Source: Anaerolineaceae bacterium UBA4775 (GTDB lineage Bacteria > Chloroflexota > Anaerolineae > Anaerolineales > Anaerolineaceae). From it: DNA of 64,000 nt. The first letter of the stretch is position 1. Every line of letters begins with the position of its first letter. The stretch lies in NCBI GenBank assembly GCA_002403205.1, contig DHHJ01000017.1, positions 82,337 through 146,336 on the forward strand, read 5' to 3'. The notes under the pieces are model-generated. The model saw only the letters and a program-made list of their open reading frames with translations. It was not told the origin of the DNA and ran no database searches. The position numbers were made by a program, and so were the translations under genes. Positions 28,593 to 35,685 of this stretch are shown here, in pieces.

Positions 28593-28621
28593 ATTGTAGC
28601 ACCCGGAGTTACCCATGGCAA
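28593..28621 (-). promoter_or_regulatory. promoter of the MacAB-like operon
   Basis: On the minus strand TTGCCA (28621-28616) and TACAAT (28598-28593) are 17 bases apart. The start would fall near 28586, about 33 bases before the adaptor start codon. Confidence 0.7.
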
Positions 28622-28932
28622 GTGTTTGTGAAAGCCCCGTTCTCAGTGATGGCCGAGTGATGGTGGTTCGTTTTCACCAACGAGCTGGATCGCACAGGGG
28701 AGCAACCGATGCCTTTGGTGATTTATTTTCGATCAGCAACATGTTGTTTTACCTACATACGGGTATTAAGAGAAACCAAATCGGGTCAACGTCGAGGAGA
28801 GGCACAATGCCTCTCGGTGAAGGGTTTGACGTCTTGTTCTATACGGCTCTCCTCCGACAGGGTGACCGGGTGTGGTTGTGATCGGCGGTTACCGCCGGCT
28901 TGACACTAATAATGTCTCTACAATATCCCTTC

Positions 28933-28961
28933 TTGAAAAAATACGACAAATATGATAATAT
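28933..28961 (+). promoter_or_regulatory. promoter upstream of the methyltransferase gene
   Basis: TTGAAA (28933-28938) and TAATAT (28956-28961) are 17 bases apart in an AT-rich setting. The next gene starts at 29235, so the transcript would have a leader of roughly 265 bases. Confidence 0.6.
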
Positions 28962-28967
28962 TTATAC

Positions 28968-29234
28968 AATTATAATTAATTTGTGGCGTGCCGAGTGAAT
29001 TGATCCTATTGGCTAGATCATTTCACGTGCCGTCAGATCCTGTCAATCGAGCCCGTTTTACAGCGTCGCAGGTTCTCATCTCAATCATCCCTGGCAACTG
29101 GATGGGATGGTTCAGTTTTCTCCACACTTACGTGTTCTGACCCACCTCCCATACTTGGATTGCCGTCCCTGCGGACAGGATCTTACGCAATATTGGTAGA
29201 CCGGTGAACACCGGGTAAAGGAGGTCTTGGGCGT
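28968..29234 (+). other. long untranslated leader with hairpins
   Basis: No gene is supported here. The strongest structure is GTGAATTGATC (28995-29005) against GATCATTTCAC (29016-29026), ten of eleven bases paired. Smaller stems are GTCC/GGAC near 29163-29175 and ACCGGTG/CACCGGGT near 29202-29216, next to the AAAGGAGGTC ribosome binding region. The layout would suit a cis-acting regulator, but I recognise no known riboswitch. The stretch 28622-28932 to the left is also without a supportable gene. Confidence 0.4.
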
Positions 29235-30085
29235 ATGGCAAACCAACTTAATTCTGATCTAAGCTTGAACCTGGACATTAATGAACTCAGGTCGGCCATC
29301 CAGTATGAATATGAGGGGGTTGCATTGAAGCCAGAGCTTGGTTTTCACTTTCATACCGGCCGCAAGTTGGCTGGTATGCTTGATTATCAGGCTGACTGGC
29401 TGGAAGGCATCCCAGAAAGAGCGATCGAATCCTTTGCTGGCACGGGCAATCCCTTCAGCCTGGGCAACCTAAAGCCGGGCGAAAATGTGGTGGATGTCGG
29501 CAGCGGTGCTGGCATTGACAGCCTGATCGCAGCCAAAATGGTTGCCCAGATGGGCAGGTGATCGGCGTGGACATGACCCCAGCCATGCTAGAGAAAGCCC
29601 GGCGGGCGGCTAAAGAAGCAGGCTTTGACAACGTGACCTTCCGCCAGGGGTTTGGCGAAGAACTGCCCGTCGATGACGGTTGGGCAGATGTCGTCATTTC
29701 CAACGGCGTGTTGAACCTGATGCCGGATAAAACGGCCGGCCTGCAGGAGATGGCCCGGGTGTTAAAACCCGACGGAAGGCTCCAGCTTGGCGATATCCTC
29801 GTACAAAAAGAAGTGCCCCTGGATGTCAAGCAGGATATCGAGCTTTGGTCTGGCTGAATTGCCGGCGGTCTGCTGGAAGCAGAATTACACATGACCGTTG
29901 TGATGGCCGGATTTGTGGATTTTAAGATCACCAAACGGCTGGATATTTTCAGCGGTGCGCCCCAGGAGGGCAGTGCAGGCGACTTCGGCACTTTGGGGAT
30001 CACCTTCAGCGCACGCCGTCCGCACTCAAAAGAGGAGTGGCACGCTGAACTGAAGGCTCTGAACTGCGAAATCCCGGCGGATTAA
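29235..30085 (+). pseudogene. ArsM-like SAM-dependent methyltransferase, frameshifted and with internal TGA
   Basis: Three successive frames spell one ArsM/UbiE-like methyltransferase of about 280 residues. The first (29235-29561) holds AIQYEYEGVALKPELGFHFH and the SAM motif VVDVGSGAGIDSLIAAKM, and stops at TGA 29559. A one-base shift (a missing G in an AGGG run would explain it) leads into VIGVDMTPAMLEKARRAAKE, FRQGFGEELPVDDGWADVVI and RVLKPDGRLQLGDILVQKEV. A TGA at 29855-29857 then stands where relatives have the Cys of a C(I/V)AGAL motif. The same frame continues IAGGLLEAELHMTVVMAGFV to SGAPQEGSAGDFGTLGITFS and ends at 30085. It may be a plain pseudogene, or a selenoprotein gene with an indel or assembly error. 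Confidence 0.75.
29855..29883 (+). promoter_or_regulatory. possible bacterial SECIS element
   Basis: The TGA at 29855-29857 is followed by TCTGC (29869-29873), loop TGGAA and GCAGA (29879-29883). The stem is five perfect pairs and the loop has G as its second base, about 17 bases after the TGA. This fits the loose rule for bacterial SECIS hairpins (G early in a short apical loop, 16-37 bases downstream). Such a short stem can arise by chance. Confidence 0.35.
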
Positions 30086-30281
30086 ACCCGCCTTGAGCCG
30101 GGAGCGCTAACCCGGTGGGAAAAGATCCACATCAAAATAGCCAAAGGGGCAGGTATGACCACCTGCCTGTTTTTTTCGTTTGCAGCGACACTGAAACTGA
30201 CCGAAATGTCACTACCTATTGGGTATTTTTTGATCCAGTGCTGGATTGGGGGTGAAGGGGGTATCCTGGCTCCCCCGTGGC

Positions 30282-31496
30282 TTAATTCAGGAAATTCCAT
30301 GGGTTGACACGCCCAAAGTCGTCGCTGCGCATCTCAAAATGGAGGTGCGGCCCGGTGGACTTACCGGTGCTGCCCATCAATCCGATCGTGTCGCCCTGGT
30401 AGACTTCTTGCCCGCAAAAGACATTCACCTGGCTGAGGTGGGCATACAGGGTTTGCCAGCCCGCACCGTGATCGATGACAACCATTTCACCGTAGCCGTA
30501 GTCATTCCACCCGGCATACACCACCACGCCGTGATCGGCAGCAAAGATCGGGTTGCCCGTTCTGCCGGCGATGTCGATGCCAAAGTGGTTGGTTTCCGGT
30601 GTGTATTCAAAGCCCGACAGGTAACGTTCGGTGGTGGGCCAGATGAAGGTGAGCGAGCCTACCACGCCGTCGAAGCTTGCACTGCACGCGCCCGGGCCGA
30701 GATGCCTGGCTGTGGCTGGCTCTTCCCGGCTGATGCGCGGCGTACGCCAGTCTGTGAAGGTGCCTTCGCCGCCAGGAATGACCAGCATTTTATCAGGGGG
30801 AATGCGTGGGTTGGCGTAATCACCGATCTGCTCCGGATCAAGCTCATTGCCAGGCCAGTTGATGATATCTTCAGGTGTCACATTGTAAAAGGCGGCCACG
30901 CCGTTCAGGCCTTCACCGGCGCTCCACTGGTGATAAACGCCATCCACCGGCAGGATATTGAGCGTCTGCCCGGGGAGGATGAAGTGTGGGTCGTCACCCA
31001 GGGAGTAGCGGTTGCCCCACAGGATGGTTTCAGGCTTCAGGTTAAATTTATCGGCAATGGAAAAAATGGAATCGCCGGCTTCGACGGTGTATTCCACAAC
31101 CTCGAAGCGCGCAATGCGGACGGGTAAAACCGTGTTCAAGCCATTCGCGCGGGCAATGCCCTCAGGGTTGGCACCACCGGCACTGAACAGGGGCGGGGCC
31201 ACGGTAGCCGTTGGGGCGCTGAGTGCCTCAGCCATGGCGATGCTGCCGGTTTCGCTGATCGGGAGGGGTTCCTGGTCGCTGAAGGTGTGCAACACCCACA
31301 CCACCAGCAAGATCAGTACACCTGTGATCACCGTGGTGGCGAAGCGCAGGGCGGAATCGCCCAGACCCCAATGCCGTAAGCGCTCCCAAAACCGAATATA
31401 TTGGGGCGCAGCTGGCGGGGTAGGTTCCTTGGGTGGGGGTTGTTCAGCGTTGGAGGTTGGTTCCGGTCGCTGCCAGGGGTCTCTCTTGTCAGGCAT
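30282..31496 (-). CDS. membrane-anchored LysM/M23 metallopeptidase
   Basis: A 404-residue envelope protein. A Pro-rich cytosolic N-terminus (1-35) leads to one membrane helix (about 52-70, TTVITGVLILLVVWVLHTF). A LysM domain follows at about 133-180 (VEYTVEAGDSIFSIADKFNL, PGQTLNILPVDG), with a second, diverged LysM-like unit to about 235. The C-terminal M23 domain (about 275-400) has both metal motifs, NHFGIDIAGRTGNPIFAADH and GSTGKSTGPHLHFEMRSDD. It should cut or remodel peptidoglycan outside the cell, with LysM providing wall binding. Length and order match common LysM-M23 proteins. It is transcribed toward the methyltransferase remnant. Confidence 0.9.
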   Translation of the reverse strand: MPDKRDPWQRPEPTSNAEQPPPKEPTPPAAPQYIRFWERLRHWGLGDSALRFATTVITGVLILLVVWVLHTFSDQEPLPISETGSIAMAEALSAPTATVAPPLFSAGGANPEGIARANGLNTVLPVRIARFEVVEYTVEAGDSIFSIADKFNLKPETILWGNRYSLGDDPHFILPGQTLNILPVDGVYHQWSAGEGLNGVAAFYNVTPEDIINWPGNELDPEQIGDYANPRIPPDKMLVIPGGEGTFTDWRTPRISREEPATARHLGPGACSASFDGVVGSLTFIWPTTERYLSGFEYTPETNHFGIDIAGRTGNPIFAADHGVVVYAGWNDYGYGEMVVIDHGAGWQTLYAHLSQVNVFCGQEVYQGDTIGLMGSTGKSTGPHLHFEMRSDDFGRVNPWNFLN

Positions 31497-31631
31497 ATAA
31501 TGCTCCGCTAAAAGTCTAGCACTTTTCTTGCAGAAAGGCGAATCGTCCCGGGCTGCCTGGTCCGGGACTGGTATTTGCTCATAAGATCACAATCATCGTT
31601 GGAGGGCGGCAGGGCATCCATATTGGACGCC

Positions 31632-32291
31632 TTAAGGGTGCTCCTGGTTGAGGTCAAATTGTGATAATTGTGCGGAGAGATCCGCAATGCGCTGCTCCAG
31701 CAACTGCTGACGGTAGCTGACGGTCACATCGGCCTGGGTGCGCTCGATGATGCTGCGGGCGATGTCCGTTCGGCGGCGCAGTCCGTAGGTGAGTGCGTCA
31801 GGGTAGTCCATGGTGACCAGCAAGGCGTAGATGTCATCCATCACCTCCAGCAGGCGCTCCACCTCGGGCGAATGCCCGGCGCGCATGATGTCCATGATCC
31901 GGCGGCGCAGCTCGCCCACCACCTCAGACATGCCGTTCAGGTAGGTGGCAAATTCCACCTGCAGGTCTTCCGGTGTTGGCCAGTTTTGGTTGAGGATGGT
32001 GGCCACGGTCAGGTGCGCTTCGACGAATTCTTTGAGGGCATCCTGGGTATACCCGGAAAAATACAGGTCAGGCTCGTCAACCAGCCCTGTGCGCAGTTCG
32101 GCTGCTAACTTGTCCGCTTTAGCGAGGAATTCCTGGGCCAGGGGTGTATCGTCACGGTGGATGGCGCGGATGGCGCGGGCGGCATGGCGGGTCAGGTCAC
32201 GGCTTTGCGCCAAGGCCTTATCCCTGATCTCGTTTTGCTGATCAAAGGACTCTCTGATCCGGTCTGAGAGGGAATCGAGGTGATTTTCCAT
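31632..32291 (-). CDS. translin-family protein
   Basis: A 219-residue, nearly all-helical protein of the translin family, whose eukaryotic members bind single-stranded nucleic acid and, with TRAX, cleave RNA. Helices include LSDRIRESFDQQNEIRDKAL, QSRDLTRHAARAIRAIHRDD, SGYTQDALKEFVEAHLTVAT and EVERLLEVMDDIYALLVTMD. Translin-type residues are the QDALKEFVEA segment around 82-93 and the DYPDALTYGLRRRTDIARSI segment around 160-180. The TRAX-type catalytic acidic triad is not clearly visible. The start overlaps the DUF3467 stop (TAATG), and ssb lies just upstream, so a nucleic-acid role is plausible. Confidence 0.75.
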   Translation of the reverse strand: MENHLDSLSDRIRESFDQQNEIRDKALAQSRDLTRHAARAIRAIHRDDTPLAQEFLAKADKLAAELRTGLVDEPDLYFSGYTQDALKEFVEAHLTVATILNQNWPTPEDLQVEFATYLNGMSEVVGELRRRIMDIMRAGHSPEVERLLEVMDDIYALLVTMDYPDALTYGLRRRTDIARSIIERTQADVTVSYRQQLLEQRIADLSAQLSQFDLNQEHP

Positions 32292-32605
32292 TACTTGTCT
32301 TCCGGTTGGTCGCTGGGGCGGAACAGGTCATCCGCCAGGGAATGGCTGCGGGGCACGGCAATTTCACCGAAATTGCTCTCGTAGCGTTTGAGGTTTTCTG
32401 TCAGCGCGCGTAAAAACAGCTTGGCTGCCGTGGGCGACATCACCAGCCGGGACTCCACGGACGGCGATTTGACCCCGGGCAGCAGCAATGAGAAATCGAG
32501 GATGAATTCCGACGCGGTATGTGAAATCCGCACGAAATTGACATACTGCGAAGCAAGATCGTCCGGTAATTCAATCTGGGGTATGTTTTTGGGGGGCATA
32601 GTCAC
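32291..32605 (-). CDS. DUF3467 protein
   Basis: A 104-residue protein matching the DUF3467 pattern: QYVNFVRISHTASEFILDFS, then ESRLVMSPTAAKLFLRALTE and NLKRYESNFGEIAVP. Members are small cytosolic proteins of unknown function found in many phyla. It lies six bases downstream of ssb and overlaps the translin-like gene by one base, so the three are co-transcribed. No catalytic residues are evident. Confidence 0.8.
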   Translation of the reverse strand: MTMPPKNIPQIELPDDLASQYVNFVRISHTASEFILDFSLLLPGVKSPSVESRLVMSPTAAKLFLRALTENLKRYESNFGEIAVPRSHSLADDLFRPSDQPEDK

Positions 32606-32611
32606 TCCGGG

Positions 32612-33031
32612 TTAGAAGGGAATGTCGTCTGTCTCAACGCCTCCCATTTCATCCCCCAGGTCCTCCTCGTAACTGCCTGTGCCCCGACCGCCCGGGAGGA
32701 ACCGAACCGTAATGGCTGTGACTTCATAAGAAGAGCCCATCGAACCATCCTGGCGGGTGAACACCCTGGGCGAGCCAGTTTGCGGGTCAGGGCGCAGCCT
32801 GCCAATCACCAGCACGGGGCGGCCCTTTGCCAGATATTGATTGCAGGACTCCGCTTGCGCACCCCAAACGGAGATGCGGAACCAGGTGGTCTCATCAATT
32901 TGCTGTCCGCTGTTGTTGGTGTACTTCCGTGAAGAGGCGACCGAAAAACTGGTAACTGCCTGACCGTTGGGCGTGAAACGCATGTCAGGGTCGTTACCTA
33001 AATAGCCAACGAGGGTGATCTGATGATACAT
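32612..33031 (-). CDS. ssb: single-stranded DNA-binding protein
   Basis: A 139-residue SSB with one OB-fold (about residues 1-105). It begins MYHQITLVGYLGNDPDMRFT and contains VTSFSVASSRKYTNNSGQQI, ETTWFRISVWGAQAESCNQY and LAKGRPVLVIGRLRPDPQTG. The C-terminus ends MGGVETDDIPF, the acidic tip that recruits partner proteins in replication and repair. It protects single-stranded DNA. The sequence is shorter than Escherichia coli SSB because the linker is reduced. It heads an operon with DUF3467 and the translin-like gene, rather than with rpsF/rpsR, so it may be a second SSB copy. Confidence 0.93.
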   Translation of the reverse strand: MYHQITLVGYLGNDPDMRFTPNGQAVTSFSVASSRKYTNNSGQQIDETTWFRISVWGAQAESCNQYLAKGRPVLVIGRLRPDPQTGSPRVFTRQDGSMGSSYEVTAITVRFLPGGRGTGSYEEDLGDEMGGVETDDIPF

Positions 33032-33095
33032 ATTTACTCCGTTTCTTGGATGGTAGTTTCTGTTCTTATTTTACTGGATTAATGCGAAAATTTTA

Positions 33096-34025
33096 TCACC
33101 AATTGCGTGCGTACCAGCGCAGGTAATGCGCCAGGTGGGCAGACCAGTAATCTTCAGTGTGGCTGCCGTTGAACAGGTACCAGGTGTGGGGGATGTTGTG
33201 AGCGTCCAGTTGGTCAGCAAAAGACTGGGCAGACCGCCTTTCGGGATCGTTCCGTCCGATATCGATAAAAAATTCAGGCACATCTTCGCCGGGGAAGTGC
33301 GCCAGCCAGGCATCGAGTCGGCCGCCATCGGCTTCAAACAGGGGCAGGCTGTGTGCGCCGACGCTGCTAAAGAGCTTGGGGTTCTCAAACCCAATGCGCA
33401 CCGACCAGGCCGCGCCGCGTGAAAGCCCGCCGATCGACCGGAAGGCTTTTTCCGCATGGGTGCGATAGTGCTGATCGACCCAAGGGACCAGTTCCTGCAC
33501 CAGGGCATCATCGAAGGGCGAGGTTTGCGGCGGGGTGAACCGAGCTTCGCCCGGCAGCACGACGATGAACGGGGGAATCGCTCCCGAAGCGATCAGGCTG
33601 TCCATTTGTTCGGCAAGCCCCAGGCGGGCCCACTGGTCTTCATTAAAGGTCAGGCCATGCAGCAAATAGACGACCGGGTAGCGCTGCTCGGGGCTGAATT
33701 CGTAGCAGGGCGGCAGGTAAACCCGGAAAAACAAGTTTTCACCCAGCTGGTCGCTGAACATTGATTCCCGTTCGAAAGTACCGCCCTGGGAGAGGCAATC
33801 CGGGATGGGCGTCGCCGGGGAGATGTCCGGCGCGGGAGACCTGGGTACCGTCGGGGCGCTTGCAGGTGTGTCTGTTTGGATGGGTTCAGCAGGCGGGCTC
33901 AGTTCAATTGTGGCCGGGTTCAATTCAGCCTGGCAGGCCGCTGCCGCCGAGACGATCACCAGGCACAGGATCAGCCACGCGGCCACACGGGCAGGTCGGG
34001 GCTGGGCATCTTGACGTTTGTCCAT
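33096..34025 (-). CDS. esterase D/enterochelin esterase-like lipoprotein
   Basis: A 309-residue exported esterase. The start is taken as ATG 34025. The frame is open further upstream, but there it reads backwards through the tRNA-Pro gene. The signal peptide RVAAWLILCLVIVSAAAAC ends in a lipobox with Cys near residue 29, followed by a Pro/Thr-rich linker. The alpha/beta-hydrolase domain of the esterase D/Fes type (about 90-305) has PVVYLLHGLTFNEDQWARLG, the nucleophile Ser in FRSIGGLSRGAAWSVRIGFE (GLSRG), an acidic residue in FFIDIGRNDPERRSAQ and the His in FNGSHTEDYWSAHLAHYL. Substrate unknown; a siderophore or carbohydrate ester is possible. Confidence 0.85.
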   Translation of the reverse strand: MDKRQDAQPRPARVAAWLILCLVIVSAAAACQAELNPATIELSPPAEPIQTDTPASAPTVPRSPAPDISPATPIPDCLSQGGTFERESMFSDQLGENLFFRVYLPPCYEFSPEQRYPVVYLLHGLTFNEDQWARLGLAEQMDSLIASGAIPPFIVVLPGEARFTPPQTSPFDDALVQELVPWVDQHYRTHAEKAFRSIGGLSRGAAWSVRIGFENPKLFSSVGAHSLPLFEADGGRLDAWLAHFPGEDVPEFFIDIGRNDPERRSAQSFADQLDAHNIPHTWYLFNGSHTEDYWSAHLAHYLRWYARNW

Positions 34026-34040
34026 AATTCGGATTATACT
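34011..34040 (+). promoter_or_regulatory. tRNA-Pro promoter
   Basis: TTGACG (34011-34016) and TATACT (34035-34040) are 18 bases apart. The promoter spans the start codon of the divergent esterase gene, so the two genes share this short region. Confidence 0.75.
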
Positions 34041-34049
34041 CTTATCTGC

Positions 34050-34123
34050 CGGGGTGTAGCGCAGACGGCCAGCGCGCCGCGTTTGGGACGCGGAGGTCGG
34101 CGGTTCAAGTCCGCCCACCCCGA
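34050..34123 (+). tRNA. tRNA-Pro (anticodon TGG)
   Basis: A full cloverleaf: acceptor CGGGGTG with CACCCCG, D-stem GCGC/GCGC, anticodon stem CCGCG/CGCGG with loop TTTGGGA (anticodon TGG, reading CCA), and T-stem GGCGG/CCGCC with TTCAAGT. The discriminator is A at 34123. The CCA end is not encoded. Confidence 0.96.
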
Positions 34124-34133
34124 CTGGGCAAAG

Positions 34134-34182
34134 AATGGGAAGGTGAACGAACGACAACCATCGTTCCCTTACCATTTTTTTT
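34134..34182 (+). terminator. tRNA-Pro terminator
   Basis: AATGGGAAGGTGAACGA pairs with TCGTTCCCTTACCATT, with a few mismatches, around a ten-base loop, followed by eight T. Confidence 0.85.
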
Positions 34183-34216
34183 ATTGCAACCGTCGTTTGG
34201 ATCATCGGGTGACCAT

Positions 34217-34942
34217 GTGACCAAGCCATTCCTCTCCATTATTATCCCTGCATACAATGAAGCCGAAAGGCTCCCGCCGACTCTGGCGTCCATTGACGCG
34301 TTCTTGGCAGGGCAGGATTATTCTGCAGAAGTCCTGGTGGTAGAAAACGGCAGCAGCGATGATACCCTGTCCATTGCCCGGGCCTATCAGGCGCGCATGC
34401 CCTACTTGCGGGTGTTTTCCGAGTCGGCACGCGGTAAGGGGCTGGCCGTCCGGCGCGGGATGCTGGAAGCACAGGGTGCCTACCGGTTCTTGTGCGATGC
34501 TGACCTCTCCATGCCCATCGAGCAAGTCAACCGCTTTTTGCCCCCAGCGCTGAAAAACGTGGAAGTGGCTATAGGCTCGCGTGAACTGCCGGGTTCACAG
34601 CGGCATGGTGAGCCCGCCTACCGCCACCTGGTCGGGCGGGTGTTCAACGCGATGGTGCGCTGGCTGGTGCTGCCGGCCATCCAGGACTCGCAATGCGGGT
34701 TTAAATGCTTCACGGCAGAGGCGGCGGATGCGGTGTTCCCCCTTCAGACCATGGGCGGGATGTCCTTTGATGCCGAAGTGCTGTTCATTGCCCGCCGGGA
34801 AGGGTACCGGGTGCAGGAGGTGGCCATTGACTGGTACTTTGACCCCGACAGCCGCGTGCGACTGGTGCAGGATTCGCTGCGCATGGCTTTTGACCTGATC
34901 GCCATCCGCAAGAATGCCAGGCAAGGGCGGTATGACGCCTAA
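34217..34942 (+). CDS. GT2 glycosyltransferase, dolichyl-phosphate-mannose synthase-like
   Basis: A 241-residue GT-A fold glycosyltransferase of family 2, close to the DPM1/ALG5 type that loads a sugar onto a polyprenyl phosphate. Motifs are LSIIIPAYNEAERLPPTLAS at the N-terminus, VLVVENGSSDDTLSIARAYQ, the metal-binding DAD in AYRFLCDADLSMPIEQVNRF (about residue 95), IQDSQCGFKCFTAEAADAVF (about 165) and SFDAEVLFIARREGYRVQEV. No C-terminal membrane helices are present. The GTG at 34217 follows GGGTGA. A TTG at 34184 would also be possible but lies in the tRNA terminator. It overlaps rnhB. Confidence 0.88.
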   Translation: MTKPFLSIIIPAYNEAERLPPTLASIDAFLAGQDYSAEVLVVENGSSDDTLSIARAYQARMPYLRVFSESARGKGLAVRRGMLEAQGAYRFLCDADLSMPIEQVNRFLPPALKNVEVAIGSRELPGSQRHGEPAYRHLVGRVFNAMVRWLVLPAIQDSQCGFKCFTAEAADAVFPLQTMGGMSFDAEVLFIARREGYRVQEVAIDWYFDPDSRVRLVQDSLRMAFDLIAIRKNARQGRYDA

Positions 34943-35621
34943 AGCGAAGTTTGACCGTGCCATACTGCCCGCGCGGCCGAACCTAGAATTTGAATCTGAA
35001 CTGTGGGGAAAAGGGGTGCAGTTGATCGCCGGTGTGGATGAGGCCGGGCGGGGGGCATTGGCCGGGCCGGTTGCTGCCGGGGCGGTGATTCTCCCGCGCA
35101 ACCAGGATGATTTGATGGCTTGTCTCAGCGGCGTGCGGGATTCCAAGGTGATGACGCCTGCCGACCGCCAGGCCTGGGCCAGTGAGATCAAGCTGGTAGC
35201 CGCGGCCTGGGGGGTGGGCATGGCCGGGCCGGAAGAGATCGACCGGCTCGGGATCGTCCCGGCGACCTGCCTGGCTGCCATGCGCGCGCTGGCGCAATTG
35301 GGGCTGACCCCTGAGCACCTGCTGGTGGATTACCTGACCCTCCCGAATGTTGACCTGCCGCAAACGCCCTTGGTGAAGGGTGATGCGCGCTCCCTGTCGA
35401 TTGCGGCGGCATCCATTTTAGCCAAAACCGCGCGGGATGCAGTGCTGATTGACCTTGAAATAACCTTCCCCGGCTATCATTTTGCCAGCAACAAAGGCTA
35501 TGCCACCCGGGCGCACTGCCAGTCCCTCCTGGCGCTGGGCCCGTGTGATGCGCACCGGCGCAGCTTTGCACCGGTGTGTGACTTTGATTCCCTGTTCCCG
35601 CCGGAGATCAAAGACAACTGA
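34932..35621 (+). CDS. rnhB: ribonuclease HII
   Basis: Ribonuclease HII, 229 residues. It removes ribonucleotides misincorporated in DNA and RNA of RNA/DNA hybrids. The catalytic DEDD residues appear in LIAGVDEAGRGALAGPVAAG (Asp, Glu), LLVDYLTLP (Asp) and, after KGDARSLSIAAASILAKTAR, the final acidic site in RDAVLIDLE. FPGYHFASNKGYATRAHCQS is the usual C-terminal signature. It overlaps the GT2 gene by 11 bases from ATG 34932; an earlier ATG at 34914 cannot be excluded. Confidence 0.95.
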   Translation: MTPKAKFDRAILPARPNLEFESELWGKGVQLIAGVDEAGRGALAGPVAAGAVILPRNQDDLMACLSGVRDSKVMTPADRQAWASEIKLVAAAWGVGMAGPEEIDRLGIVPATCLAAMRALAQLGLTPEHLLVDYLTLPNVDLPQTPLVKGDARSLSIAAASILAKTARDAVLIDLEITFPGYHFASNKGYATRAHCQSLLALGPCDAHRRSFAPVCDFDSLFPPEIKDN

Positions 35622-35685
35622 GCGCTAAACCAGAGGGGTTTTTGTCTCAGTCTTGCCCCTTTTGCTTGTTCGATTAAACCTGCGG

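Noticed and set aside
28615..28881. 88-codon frame in the leader region
   Set aside because: It begins inside the minus-strand MacAB-operon promoter, lacks a ribosome binding site and reads like random sequence.
30246..31127. 293-codon open frame on the plus strand
   Set aside because: Antisense to the LysM/M23 gene with both metal motifs intact.
34026..34229. N-terminal extension of the esterase frame
   Set aside because: These codons run backwards through the tRNA-Pro gene; the signal peptide begins only after ATG 34025.
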